Origin: Sweltsa coloradensis
Taxonomy: Eukaryota > Arthropoda > Insecta > Plecoptera > Chloroperlidae
Assembly (NCBI GenBank): GCA_024449915.1
Contig: JAMZAV010002033.1
Coordinates: forward strand, 62,001-126,000
Reading direction: 5' to 3'
DNA: 64,000 nucleotides
How positions within the stretch are numbered: the stretch's first letter is position 1; every line of letters starts with the position of its first letter. Below the pieces are notes generated by a model. That model had not been told where the DNA came from. It did no database searches and saw only the letters and a list, made by a program, of their open reading frames with translations. Made by a program: the position numbers and the translations under genes. This document shows positions 11,451 through 24,700 of this stretch, piece after piece.

Positions 11451-11634
11451 CAACTGAAATCAAAATGGTGGCGGTGCCTTGCGGTCCGCGGATGAAACAA
11501 GAAGCAACATGCAGGCCCAAGTACTTGGTAGTCGGATAGGGCCTAGATGGATGACAGTGGACGGTGTACTTCCTTACCGACTGCTGCAGCGTCCACCGTC
11601 GTTACCACCCAAGGCGGCTCACGATTGTAATGAG

Positions 11635-11722
11635 GGCGGTGTTGGCAGAATGGTAACGGGTCAGCCTTATTAACGAAGGTTCATTGGTTCAAATCTCAGT
11701 CGATGTTTTTTTTTTTTTTTAC
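11635..11722 (+). repeat. tRNA-derived SINE or tRNA pseudogene
   Basis: A-box TGGCAGAATGG at 11643-11653 and B-box GGTTCAAATCT at 11686-11696, spaced as in RNA polymerase III promoters, followed by a poly-T run at 11707-11720. A clean acceptor stem is not evident, so this is SINE-like rather than a working tRNA gene. Confidence 0.5.
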
Positions 11723-12519
11723 ATTCTATTCTTATGTTTTTCTATTAAAACAACAGAATAATAACAATAACAACTAATGAAACTCCTTTTCGGGGGAAAA
11801 TCCTTTATATTTTAAATAGAAACGTTAAAGGTTTTGTTGGTTTCTTTTGTTTATGGATGATAATAATTAATAAAACTCTGTATAAAGTCCTTTCTATTTT
11901 ATATAGAAACGTTAAAAGGTTTTTTAGTATTTTTTAACGTCCGCTATATTGTATATTTACCTAATATTCATTATTAAATCATAATAAAATGAATTCCTCA
12001 TTACATTGCACAGCAAACAAGTACCACGCCCCTAACAACGTGACGCGCTAACTACCTTTATCGACCCCAAGTGTAATGTATCTAGGCCTAAGTCGACACT
12101 ACAAGTACTTGATATGTGGCGCTCCGCTACCCAGCATGTTTACAATGCAACGCTACCGCACTACTGCGTTGGTATTTTTTTTCATTTTCATTTCATTTTT
12201 ATTTGTGCAATTATCACAAAAACATTGTGTGGCACACGTCATAATAAAGAATGTTCCAATGTGGAAAATAGCATAATATACAATTAAAAACATCAATAAC
12301 ACAAGACATTAGATACGTACATAATACACAATCACCTCATTTAGCCTTGGCCTCAAGTTTGTCCACCTTTAGTAAAATACCTATCATATTTATATATATA
12401 TATATATATTTAAAAATTAGTTATCACAATGGTTATCAGCATTTGCCAACATTTCATCGACAGAGTAAAATTCTTTTCTAATTAAAAATGCATGCAGTCT
12501 CCTCTTAAAAGTGCTATAT

Positions 12520-13070
12520 TCACTGAGTCTTGACATTCATTGGAAGAGCATTAAAAAAAGTTGCCCCTGCAAAGGTTGGCCCCTTTTTAAATGATTGCAG
12601 GTTATGAGCAAACACATGTACATCATTTTTTCTTCTGGTATTATGATGATGCAAATCCCCATTTCTAAACATTTCTGACTTATGCAATTTTACAAAGGTT
12701 ATTGCTTTAAAGATGTACAAACTTGGGAGAGTTGTTAGTAATCCCAGCGCTAGAAATTGTCCTCTGCATGTCTCCCGACTGCCTAAGTTACATATCAGCC
12801 TTATTGCTCTCTTTTGTTGTGAGAAAATTCTTCTTACATTTTCCTTGTTTGACCATCCCCAGGCCAAAATCCCATAACTAAGATTTGATTCTATTAGAGC
12901 ATGGTATGCTGTGAGCATCAAGTCCTTATTATTGTAGATTTTGATCTTTCTTAGAACAAATAAACTTCCACTTAATTTCTTAGATAGGCCTACTGAATCA
13001 CATTGCATACCCCAGTTCAAGTGCTCATCTATAGTTATTCCTAAAACTACTGATACTACTGATCTATGGT
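12520..13070 (-). pseudogene. 3' end of a jockey-like non-LTR retrotransposon (reverse transcriptase C-terminus)
   Basis: A 166-residue frame ends at 12520 and extends upstream in frame to about 13060 (LGITIDEHLNW, the conserved LG-x-x-x-D-x-x-L-x-W block after the RT palm). Next come the Y-G-I-L-A-W-G motif, QQKRAIRLIC, an LGLLTLPSLY-like block, and a tail with HNTRRKND and FFNALP. This order is typical of the thumb and C-terminal region of jockey/BS-type LINEs. The 5' part, including the palm and endonuclease, is missing (5' truncation). Confidence 0.85.
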
Positions 13071-13440
13071 ACTGGATCTATGATGGTACTACTGATTAGT
13101 AGTTTACCCATAGATATCGTAACACCTATAGTAGTTTACCGAGAGGAGCGGAAATAAAATTGTACGCATGCCAACATTGAAAATTAACATGAACCCCAAA
13201 ATTACTAATTTGGCTACCGTATTATATTTCGGAATTAAAGAACTATTGTTCAATGGCATATGATGTGCACCATCTGGGAGTGAATAATAACCATAACGAA
13301 TGGCCTAATAAGTCAGTTTTGAAAGTTGATTTTTGTTTTATTGCTGGTATTGATAATTTAAATTTTCCCGCACAATTGCTGCAAACGTCAACGATAGTGT
13401 GGTAAGCACTTCCAGTTCATCTGAAGTATTTACTTAAAAT

Positions 13441-13604
13441 ACCGTATTTGCTCGATTGCAAGCCGACCCCTGATTTTAAGTTTATCTTACAAAAAGTGTA
13501 GCATTTGAAGACTCATAAGTTTGCTATCGATACCAAGCCGGGAGGCCATTTTTAACTGCAAAAATGTGTCAAAAAAGGTAGGCTTGCAATCGGGCAAATA
13601 CGGT
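13441..13604. mobile_element. Small TIR element (MITE), 164 bp
   Basis: Left end ACCGTATTTGCTCGATTGCA and right end TGCAATCGGGCAAATACGGT form inverted repeats of about 28 bp, continuing inward with AGCCGACC / GTAGGCT. A diverged relative lies at about 14177-14338. Confidence 0.7.
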
Positions 13605-14176
13605 GTGGTTTCCATTTTCGGAAGCAGTTTTAATGCTGAATATCGATAGTTAATATAGATAACTGTCACATAATGTTATTTCCTAACCAGTGGCCACAGT
13701 GCGAAGATATCCAGAAGACGACAGTGCTGCGGATCACAGTGGCTACGATGTTCAAAGGAAAATTGTCAGGCCCGAGATTAGCGTCCAATACGTAGCGCTA
13801 CCTGCACACACATGTGCTCTATGCAACGTATCAAACACTGTGGGTTTTAAGCAGTCGACCGAAAAATCAAAGTACTGTACTTTTAACAAGTGACGGATGG
13901 CGAGCTTACATAGATGTTTAAGATTATATTAGAGTTCACACACGGGGCTAAGGAATAGGACTTGATATAATTGACTAGTGGCGCAACTTCCCACCCCACC
14001 CCCACTCACAGGCAAAACAATATGTGGTCCCCCGTGTTGGGTAAACACTCTCCTGGGTAATACATGTTTTTATACAATAGGAGTCTGGGGGGCAACCCCC
14101 CATCCAAGGCGCACAGCCTATGATTACATTGATTTTAAGCATAACCCCGCAACCACGTGATTTATGGACCGATGCC

Positions 14177-14338
14177 TTCGTATTGTGCCGAATATAAGCC
14201 GACCCCCTAACTTTTCTTGTTGTAATATAAATAAAACAATGCATAAGCATATGCATATAGGTACTAGTATAAGCTTGTAAGAGACTTTCACACTTAAATA
14301 ATGAAAAATAGGGTAGGCTTATATTCAGGACAATACAG
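14177..14338. mobile_element. Second, diverged copy of the GCCGACCCC-type MITE
   Basis: Left GTATTGTGCCGAATATAAGC, continuing CGACCCC; right GTAGGCTTATATTCAGGACA, continuing ATAC. Same design and length as 13441-13604, with about 20% different ends. Confidence 0.6.
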
Positions 14339-14612
14339 TATTATTTCGGTGAATGTTTCAACATCAATACTCACAATTTTGTCAAGATTCATGAAATCAG
14401 ATGCTTGGTGTCTGCGGAAGTATCTCTCACATTTGACTGGCCTGCACTTGATGAATCACGAGTGTTTCTTACATGTGGGTGTGTGTATAGGTAGAGGAAA
14501 CCAGGCAAAACACTTCACCACGACAACAATTTTGTTCCATCCATGCGTTTTCTTTATTACAAAGTTTACAAATAGCAATTACAGCATGTTATCACATGGC
14601 CTTTACTCTTGA

Positions 14613-16625
14613 ACTTTCAATCTTAGTAATATATCTTTGTGCCATCTTACCCTCAGCTTTGGGTAACATATACCAAAATACTTAACAATTATTTTGGTAC
14701 TGGCATAGCATACTTGACCAATATATTAGTTACATAATATATTGTTGAAAATATTTGTGAAAATTGTGTTATTTAATTACCCCCCCCAACGTGGACAAAA
14801 ATGCGCCTGTTTACAAAAGGAGGTGATCCCAGGCCTTTCTTCATAACCTTTCTTTGTCACAATCAATATCAATTTCAACACAATACTTCACAACAACCAC
14901 AGATCCGCTATCAAGCCAATACATCCATCATTTTAAACTTCAGTTAGGAAAATGTCCATACCATACATAAATCACATTCTATAAAAAGTTGCTTCTGGAA
15001 TCCTTAAAATCAATACCCATTCCATTTCTGGGAGCACTCCACATGAAAGTGAAGTTCAAACGACTCTTTGTTCGACATATAAGTAGCACATAGAGAAACA
15101 TCTATGTAAAAAATAAGGTAAAAGCAGTTTAATATGAAACATTGTTATATCATCTGCTGGTTATTTCATAAATATTAATAATACATCTTGTAATTAAGTA
15201 TGGGCAGAGGTAAACGACTAAGTCAGCCTGTACAATTCCTAACAATCTCTTGCGGTAATGTCCAAGTGAATGACGTAATGCACATGAACATAGATCATCT
15301 CTGCACTAAAACTGGAAACATGATGTTTTAACGTAGCAACAAGTTCGTAGCTGCTCAACTTTACCTCTGCGTGGATTACAACATAAAACATAGAATATAA
15401 AACGATCATACTTCATAAACACATCGTGTTGACTAAAATAACAATCGAAGACCCCGACTTTAAAGCTAATTGACAAAAGGTGCAAAGAACAGTCCTGCCT
15501 TGTAAAGCTGATCTTTGGTTCAGACAGAGAACTTGTCAACTCTTAATATGTATTCTGTCAAATTTGGCACCAAGATTATTTCAAACAGTTGGATTTGTAC
15601 CACCCGGTATCTCAATAGCAAGAACCCAGCCACCTATAATCCCCCGAGTAAAGTACAAGAATGTGGTCCTACATAATTTCACTGAGAAGTTGTGTACTTC
15701 ATTTGCTCTTAATATGAATGGGACATAAGATTTTGTAATACACAGGTGTGGTAGAAAGTACAAAGCGCGCCCAAACTACAATGGCACCTATTCAGTTGTG
15801 ATGAAAACACTTATTAAGCTTGTAAATAAGTCATCAAGCACAAGCAGAAGAAAGAGTATCATCCTGGTCCGGCAAAAAGCAAAGAAATTTTTACATCGCA
15901 CGCATGAAATCGGTAAACATTAAAATTTAAAACGCAACACGTGTGCGACTATTGCATAATGGGGAGCAAAGCACCCATATTAATATTATATGCGTGGCAC
16001 AAGACTTACAAATTGACATGTGTTTGTTCTGTTGTCCTTCAGCAAGGAAGTTACAGAATGGTTTTGATGCCCTACCCTCTGTAACGGAATAGGGCTAGCC
16101 TTTTATAAAAGATAAAGGATAAAACTATTGGTTTGACAATTATCAGTGTTATTTAAGTCAGTCGAGTCATTTAAGGTTTAGTAGCGCGCTCTCTAGGGGA
16201 TTCGAGTCCTCTATAGCAAGTCCACCGTGATAGCCAGTCTGTGGGGTGTTACTGTACATCACCAGATGCTCTATCTAGTAGTCCTCAGTGGAAGGATATT
16301 GAGATACAGTCTGTTAATTCCAACTGTCTGCATACAGTATTAGAGCCAAATGCAGGTAATGATCGTCTTTGATACAACAAATGGAAACCTTCAAACCATC
16401 CTGTTACATCCAGAAATTGTTTTCCTTCAAAGCAGCACAAAATAGCATGAAGTATTTCTGAATTTATACTTCATTTGACTAGTTCCATAACAAAATGTCC
16501 GATTTATGGTTTGTACTTATTAACACGAACTGGATGGAAGGTTCTGGATGGAAGGTTTACCAAAACAAAACATTGATTTGTTGTTTCCACGAGCCCCGAG
16601 TAAACTTTTGTTTAACTCCACAAAC
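14613..16625. other. No coding region seen; downstream flank or 3' UTR region of the PI3K gene
   Basis: Short frames only and none recognised. A tRNA-like B-box (GATTCGAGTCC) lies at about 16200. A long 3' UTR could reach here, but no polyadenylation signal could be chosen. Confidence 0.4.
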
Positions 16626-16631
16626 TTTATA

Positions 16632-17505
16632 CAGTAAGAACTCTCATATCCGATCTCCGCTTTCCGATGTACCGTGTTAACCGAGACGCCCCCCCCCCCC
16701 CCCCAAAAAAAATAAAGTTTTAAATACGTAAATAAAACATAAAAATAATTACAGACGCCGCGCCGCACTTTTTTAAATGTACTCGCATACATTTGTAGGC
16801 ATGCCTTACGAGTAGAGTGAGTGCAAAGAAGATAGATCGGCGATATATCTCGACTTTCGAGCAGTGTGCATCAGTGTCACCGAGCATATAGAGTTCAGTG
16901 TGCGTCGGGCGCATCGCCGGTAAGCGTCAGTGTCACTGAGCATATAGAGGTCAGTGTGCGTCGCGCGCATACGATCCAACCATCTCACACACAGCTGTTC
17001 AAAGATGGTCGTTGTGGAACTAGATGCAATCATGTTACAACCGACTCACGAAATTCGTAATCACGACGCATTGAATTGTTATTCCTGGGCTTATCTTATT
17101 TCTTTCCCAGACTTATCTTGCGTCGAGAGCTTCAGCGCGGGCATAGTAGTGAGAGGTTTTCCCACATGAGAAAGTGAGCTAGGCCTAGGCCTATGTTTGC
17201 ATTGTAGGCCTTGGCCTACTGCGTCGAGTTTAGTCCTAGACATACGTTTTTATTACGACATGTAGGTCTAATTGTGTACGAGTGTTTGAGCTTGATTTAC
17301 AAGCTATTAAATCATTTAGTATACCCTGTATGAAGTGTATCGTGTGTATTTTATGTTCCTTTATCCATTACATGTGTCATATATCATTTTACCACATCAG
17401 GCTATGCTACGAGAGCAAATAAACAAATGAACCGCGCCATCCGAGTTTTTCGCAAATCCGAGGTGCCCCCGGTCTCATCCAACTCGGATAAGAGAGTTCT
17501 TACTG
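16632..17505. mobile_element. pogo/Tc1-mariner-type non-autonomous element (874 bp)
   Basis: Left CAGTAAGAACTCTCATATCC and right, inverted, CAGTAAGAACTCTCTTATCC, flanked by TA on both sides (16630-16631 and 17506-17507). Ends of the form CAGT..AACTC..TATCCGA and a TA duplication are typical of Tigger/pogo families. Inside are a poly-C run (16688-16704) and a duplicated segment of about 56 bp (16866-16975, with GTCAGTGTCAC and AGCATATAGAG). No transposase frame remains. Confidence 0.82.
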
Positions 17506-17507
17506 TA

Positions 17508-18475
17508 CTACATTATTTTGCAAGTTTCATTTCACATAGTTGGTTTTAGTAGTACCAAGCAAACTGGGAATGCTTCTTGTCCAATCATATAATTATCAAC
17601 ATTGATCTACAGTATGTTGAAACCAATCGAGTTGTACGCGTATAGAAAAGTTAGATCTTAGTTTTCCATTTCAAGAATTGACAGCTTTGGTTTAGAAAAA
17701 TAAAATTTGAATTCAGAAACATATTATAGGAATATATTGTTTCTTTAGAACTCTTCGTTGTTCACCATATTAAGCATCACATACAGCATGAAACTCAACT
17801 GTCACTCCTGTTCATCTTACATTGAAAGCTAAGCATTCCCAGTTTAAACGTTGAAGCAAGCACACAAAGAGGCAAGTGACAAAAGAACCACCCAGATCGT
17901 TCAGGCCCACCCATTCACTTGCCCCAGCATACACAGGGCTCTAGCAACAAACATGTTCAAAGACGTTCCAAACTTACATTTTAAGACTCCATAACACACT
18001 ATTAAAACCAAGGTCTTCGTAAAATATATATGTATACAATACTAAGAAAACGATATAGAACTTTAATAAAATGTCTAGTAATACAAAAATCTAATAATCA
18101 GAACAAAAATCGAATGTATGAATGCAAAAGTGATTAAAGCTCATTATATTCTAAAGCATAGGTATAATCTATAAGCAGTTGCAACATTTCTCGCGCGCTT
18201 AGGCGCAAACGTAGTGCGTACTCGGCACTCACACAAAAATACATAACATACCAATATGTACGTAATAAAAGAAAATTATTGTCGAAAAATTAGCATAACG
18301 AGATCAAAATAGTTTTTACTCTTTCAACATTGATAAGATAAAAAAACACGTTCTTTGAAAATTTCAAGAGACATTTAGGTACGCTGTCCCTTTGAATAGA
18401 TGAATGTTTAGAAATACATTCAGTAAAAGTAGCTAACCTGGCGCATAGCTAGTGGGTTACTTGTATCACATCTCA
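17508..18475. other. AT-rich 3' flank of the PI3K gene, probably 3' UTR
   Basis: Immediately downstream of the stop at 18476. No repeats with clear ends and no other exon. Confidence 0.45.
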
Positions 18476-18758
18476 TCATCGCTGCTGAGGGGGCAAGGCA
18501 ATCACGTACCCCCCTGGAGGTGCCTGGTCCACGGGCGTGGCCCCGCAGCGCGCAGCCTTGGCTTCCAACGCCTGGCCGCCATCTTTGTACATCGGGGTCG
18601 ACAGCGTCGTGTTCAATGAGTCGTTGTGTTCTTCCAGCGAGTTCTGCGCGTAGTGAAGCACCAACGCCTTCAGCGACTCGTAGATGTTGTAAGGCTCGGC
18701 AAATCCGTAGCCTCGCTCAGTCTGGTAGATAATGCAGTGGTTCATTGTATCGTTGCAA
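18476..18758 (-). CDS. Pik3r1: PI3K regulatory subunit, last exon: second half of C-terminal SH2 plus tail
   Basis: Last coding exon, 93 residues after a split Ile codon. It starts after a TTTCAG acceptor and ends in two tandem TGA stops. It completes the C-SH2 domain, with a YGFAEPYN segment almost identical to vertebrate p85 and the closing HNDSLN motif. After the SH2 comes a tail of about 30 residues, rich in Ala, Pro and Gly and ending in PPQQR. Vertebrate p85 stops almost directly after the SH2, so this tail is lineage-specific. The 3' UTR must lie below 18476; no polyadenylation site could be fixed. Confidence 0.96.
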
Positions 18759-21700
18759 CTGAAACAACAACAAACAGTAAGTCAAGAGCTACATATTTAG
18801 CTTCCCGAGTGTTTAATGAAAAATACTGGGGGTATAGTGGTCCCAACGAAAGAATGCAGGTGGCTCGAAATTGTATTCCCAACAAAACAACTTTGTCAAT
18901 TCTATTCATGCTAGCTCAGCGTGGATCTTGCACACGGGGGAACTCTGTGATGTACCACAGATAATTTTTGCTTGCGTTGGTAAAAGACATTTCTCTTTCA
19001 TACACAAAGGCGACATTCCTTTTACTGCGCATTCATTCTACCCCCACCACTATTCTTTCGTTGGAGCAAGTATATTAACATTTAGATAATTAAGAGGGTA
19101 CGCTGAACTTGGCCCAACTTAAATGCGCGCAAACAAGTGTTGATGATTTCTGCTGAACGGTTTGTAATATCATTACCAAATTTTGAATGGATGTTAATAA
19201 AGTACTTTTATATTGATATCCGTAATTTGTTGCACAAAATAAGCCTTAAAGATCCATTGCGAGACATAAGTCCCAAACGTGAAAAAATGGGAAATCCAAA
19301 ACATGGATTACAATTCTGGAAATTCCCACCAAACCGTTTATCTTAAGATAAAACCACATGAACCTTCGCGTTCACATTGATTTAAACGTTGTTATCCATT
19401 ATGCAAATTTGAGATTAAAAAATCTGTACACTTGGGAGTAAATTCCCAAATTTGACCAAAATTGAGTAAATTTTGGTGATTCCATTAAATTTTAATTCAA
19501 AATCAATGAATTAATTTAGGAATACGCATAATGGATAACATAGATTTATTCTTTATAAACGTTAGTGTGAAATTTGATAGTGGTGTTATAAACCGTTTAC
19601 TCGAAAAATCCAGAAAGCTGAGCGCTTAATCTCGCCTCCGTTCTAGCCTCAGCATATACCCTCTTAATGCACAGATAACACAAATTTCCATCCATACTTG
19701 TAAGAGACATGCAGACAAGGCCCAGTATGGGAGCTACTAACAGACAGGCTGAAGAATGAACTAGGTACAGTAATGGCTTGAATGTAGTACAGCATCGAAT
19801 ATAATACGGGCAGTGTTTTTGAGAAAGGAAAATGTAAATAATAAAAATAGGCAAAAATAACAAACTGACAAAATAAAATAAATCATTTAAATGCGTTATA
19901 AGTTATAACATGATTTTATACCAGAGTTTGGTGAGAAGTTTTGGATTTTTTCTGATTATTAAGGTTTAGGCCAAGGCCCAAGCAAAAGTGTGGGCCAAAG
20001 GCCGAACATCACATTGCCTTAGGCCCTACAAGTCTACAACCTAGGCCCTACACATGTACTGCGAGTGCGATGGCAAAAAGTAGGCCTAGTCTGCGTGCTT
20101 ATGCAATTAAGATACCAGTTTTTTGATTGATTCTTCTTTTGTGATGATGAGGTTTCTTATTTATTACGATAAACAATGACATGACTTGGATGCTGGAACC
20201 GAGAGACGTGACTACACGACGTCAAAAATAACATAGTGTCTATGTCACTAATATTTCGTATCAACTATCCTGAAGAAAGAATGGCAGAGAATATTCCATT
20301 TAAACACTTTTTTACGTCTTTTAAACTCCTAGTTGGTGTGATTTGACATTTTTTATGTTTCTTCCATCTTTGCTTGCATTCACCTTGACCTTCAGTCAGT
20401 GAATGCAAGCAAACTCTTCTTCGAGCGTCGCGATTGGACCAAAATGAGTTTGCCGTTGCCAATAACAGAGGGCGTACGTGTAGTGCCCGTCCGTTGGAAC
20501 TCGTTCTATTCAAGATGTAGGGCCCAGGACATTCAACGTGCTGAAATAGCATTGGAAATGTCTAGTCCGCGTATATAATACGAATGCGAAATTGGAGGAA
20601 ATTTTTTCGGATAAGAACCCCATACTATATTCGGGCCAATAAGGTAACTTGCATTGGTAAAAACATATCTTCTTGGAATGTGGACTATAGTACTTGAGAA
20701 AATAGCCAGGTAACACTAACAACACTCACAGGTGCATTACCGCAACATAGAATACCATGACAGCAGGATTTACTTTACAGTGTGAAATGACCATGGATTA
20801 AATTTCCAGACAAGTAGCAAAAACTCACATGATTGACAAGGCAAACTGTCCGGTGCGGCTGGGTCGGACCAGGAAGGTGCCGTTAGGACGTCCGGCCAAC
20901 AATCGCTCTGCATCTAGTCGCGAGCAGTTCTCCAGCAGCCAGCAGTGATCGTCGTAGTGAGCTTCCGTGAGGAGGTCTCCCGCGGAGTCGTGCTCGGTCA
21001 TGCTCCACTGCAGAGCGCCGTCGGCCACCAGGAACTTGGTGATCCGTGCTTGCGGGATCCCGCGAGACTTGAGCCACTTGGTGTGGCGCTCCACCTGCCT
21101 CGTCAGCAGGATGATGTCCGGCTTCAGCGAGTTCATCTCGCGCTCCAGGGTACGGTTGAACGCCACCTGTTGCTTCAACACCTCCTTGAGCTGCTCGCGG
21201 CTCTCCTCGAGCGACTTCAGCCTCGCGCGCAACACTTCCGCGTTCTCCAGGCTGCTCTTCGTCTCGTGGAGCTGGACTTCCTTGCGGAAGCGCTCCTGGA
21301 GTTTTATCTGCTCGTCGAACATGCTCACGGCTTCTTCGAAGGCTTCCAGTGCCTGTTTCTTGGGCTGGATCTCCTTGGAAGTCTGCTGGAAGTCCTCGGA
21401 ATAGTCGTCGTACACCTTAGTCTTCGTGACGAACTCCCGGTTGATCTCCGCCAGCCGCTGCGCGACCTTCTCGATGTCCGTCGTGCTAGAGATCTCGTCT
21501 TCTTGTTGGAATCTCGACACGGGATAGATCAGTTTGATGTCCAGGGTCGCGTTGTACTGGGCCAGCGAGACGTTGCGGTAGAAGTGCACCAGTTCCACGA
21601 CGGACGTGAACTTGAACGGTTCAGAAAAGCCGTACTTGTTGTTTCGGTGACTAATCTTTATCAACTTGTTAGTGCCTCCCTTCCTAAGCGTCAACGTGAA

Positions 21701-24700
21701 CTCCCCTCCCTTGCTCGAAGCGTTGCGGACTAGGAAGGTGCCGTCTGGCGTGTCCATCAGCTTCTCGTTCACTTCCTCCCGCGTGATGTCCCCCCAGTAC
21801 CACTCGGCCTCCTGTAGCGTGCGAGGCCACTCAGTCTCCGTGGCGGGGGGGTGGGCGCGAGACACCTTGCGAGGGGGTAGGGCGGGGGCAGAGGCGAACT
21901 CGGGGAGGGTCTCCCCCCACTCTCCATGCAGCAAGAGAAGCTCCAGAATACGGATGTGCGCTTCGGTGTTGTAAACCACTTGGCTGAAACACATTAACAT
22001 GTGCCATTAACACATTTAACAACACCCAGTGTTACCATGTTGGTCCAAGAATATTAAACAGTCTCATAGGCACAGGCAATGCAATGATAGCGATATAGGC
22101 ATAGGCCTGTGGCTACAGAGGGACATATGTGCCCTGCATTGAGTAAATTTACACACACACATTACATTTCAGTAAGTAAATCAATAAATAATAGGCCAAG
22201 CTATGACATAAAGCAGATCAACAGTTATGCTGTATGCCTATTAGGGCTGCGAGTCACGAAATTTCCGGACAAGAACAAAGATCTGCTCAAATCTCACTCA
22301 ATTTTGATTTTCGGTCTATATCTGCTCAAAAAATCAGGGATCAAAATGACTTGGAATTAGATGTTTCGAGAACGATTATGTGCCGCGCTCTTTGGTACTG
22401 CAGGGAATGACAAATTTAAAAAATGTACTTGCCCAGCCGGGCAAGTGGCCCAAAATTTTAGTTGCCCAGACTCAATTCAAGGTTAACACAATAACTTTCT
22501 TTCTTTTTACATATGTTTGAAAATTTTCTTCATTTTAACAATGGCCACGAGTAATTAACTTTACGTACCCGCTTTTATCATACTCTTGGTCATATTTTAC
22601 TTTTTTGGCAGGTTCATTAGCTAGGCCTAGGCCCATCTCATCTACGTTAATTGTGAGTGGCTTAACAGGCGTAGTCCGAGACGTTGAAACTACGCCACTA
22701 GGCCTACAGTTACAAAAGTTCTGCATATCCATTAAAGAATGGTTCAATATTAGGCAATACTTTAAAAGTGGTTGGAATTTCACGAAACGGAGAAGGTAAA
22801 CAAGTCTCCCCTGGTGAAAAATCTTGGCAAGATCTTGACAGATCTTGACAAGATCTTGGCAAGATTGTATTGTAAGATCTTGTATTTTTCTTGCCAAGAT
22901 CTTGCAAGAACATGTCAAGATCTTGCCAAGATCTTGTATAATCTTGACAAGATTGTGGTTGGTCTATTTATGCGGTACCGGTACGCCTACTTGATGCAAT
23001 TTCGATACACACTTTGCCACCTTATTAGATGTTTATCCGTGGCTTGTTAATGTAGGCTAGGGCCTAGGGCAAACACAGGCCTAGGCCTAGTGCCCACCTT
23101 ATTAGATATTTATCCTGGCTTAATCTAGGCCTGTGAACAGAACACAAAGCAAGTAGCTGCCTGCAGGCTAGTGCAAACACAGCTAGACCTATAGTGCAGG
23201 CACAATACTTTAGTCACTGTCATCTGAGCTACTAGGCTACTAGGCTACAGTAGTGGTTGAATACTCATAGTCTGGTCTTAAAAAGACATGGCAACTATCT
23301 GTACTATTTAAATGTGTATGTGGCCTTGCTTACGTGTAACCAGGTCTATTCAACTGTCTATCGTTAAAATAAACTAAACAGTGGAAGCACAATGCAGCTT
23401 GCAAACTGATACTTAGTGATGACGATGAAGTTCAAGATCTATACACAGTGCAGATTTTGACAAGATCTGTTAATCTTTTAACCAAGTTCTTGCCAAGATC
23501 TTAACAAAATATTCTTGTAAGAATCTTGCCAAGATCTTGCCAAGAATATCTTGGGAAAAAATCTTGCCAAATCTGCCAAGATATTCTGAAGAATCTGCCA
23601 ATCTTGCCAAGATATTTGGAAAGATCTTGCAAGATCTGGCGAATAACAGATCATTTCAAAAGCAGATCTGACAGATCTTACTTAACACAGTTTTGGCAGA
23701 TCTGTGGCAAGATCTTACTAATACAAGTTCTTGTCAGTCTTGCAAAGATTTACAAATCTTGAAAATTTTCACAGGGTCAGATCTCCATTTTCTCGACAGC
23801 GTGAATTATGGTAGTTGAAAGGTCGAATCGATTGAAAATCGTTGTAAGTGCGTCTGCGTAGTGCAGCCTGTGGCAAGTGCCTGAACACGTCGAGCGTCTG
23901 TCGCTGCATAAAGTTAGGTTTCTAACGTACTGATCTTAACCGGATCGAGTTTACGAATTTGTTGGTTGCCGCACGGGCAACCAACTATAAATTATAGTAT
24001 GCCGCTGCCTGAGTGTAGTGCCCGGCACCTCGCATAGGAATTTGAGCCCTTACTGTTACTCGGACAGCAAGATTTACTAGCGAGCGCGAGCACTCCTACT
24101 CGTTCGCTTTGCCATACCTGTGCAAGTCCAGACCAAGCGTGGCTTACTAGATTCTCAAAAGACATAAGATTTTATTAAAACCTACCTACTTTCTTTGCTC
24201 TTCTGTTGCTAAGTCAGGAAGGGGTGTTCGGCTCGATATCAACTACTGTATCAATTGTTTCCTTCAGTTCCGTGAAACTGCTTTGTTCTATTTTCTCTAA
24301 GTTATTACATTTTTGTAATCTTGATTGTGCACTGCTGTTTTCTCTATCTCCTAGTTATTTTTAATTTAAAAGACCCTTTTAGATATTACTATTAACGATA
24401 AAAGTCCTCTATTCCATATTTTTTTGGCAAGGAAAGTCACTTTCAATCATGCAATAAAATACAGCTTTTCAAGAACTTTAAAATAAGCTCCTTCCCTTTC
24501 CTCTAGGGTTAATGATTCAAAAGTTACGGAAGTTAACGTTTGCGCCTCGTTTTGGATTATGGAGCTATTTTTAGGGGTCTGCGGGACCCGAAATTTCGGG
24601 TTTTGAAGCTTACACGAAATTCGGACTTTAATAAATGAAAATATATATATATTTTTTTGGGGAGGCCTAGGCCTAAATTGCTAACCACTTTGGACCGTTA

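Noticed and set aside
13978..14130. hAT-like element starting AGTGGCGCAACTT
   Set aside because: Only one end is seen; no partner or duplication.
20945..21733. A 262-codon plus-strand frame
   Set aside because: It is the antisense of the SH2/iSH2 exon, whose high GC keeps other frames open; its protein has no known domain.
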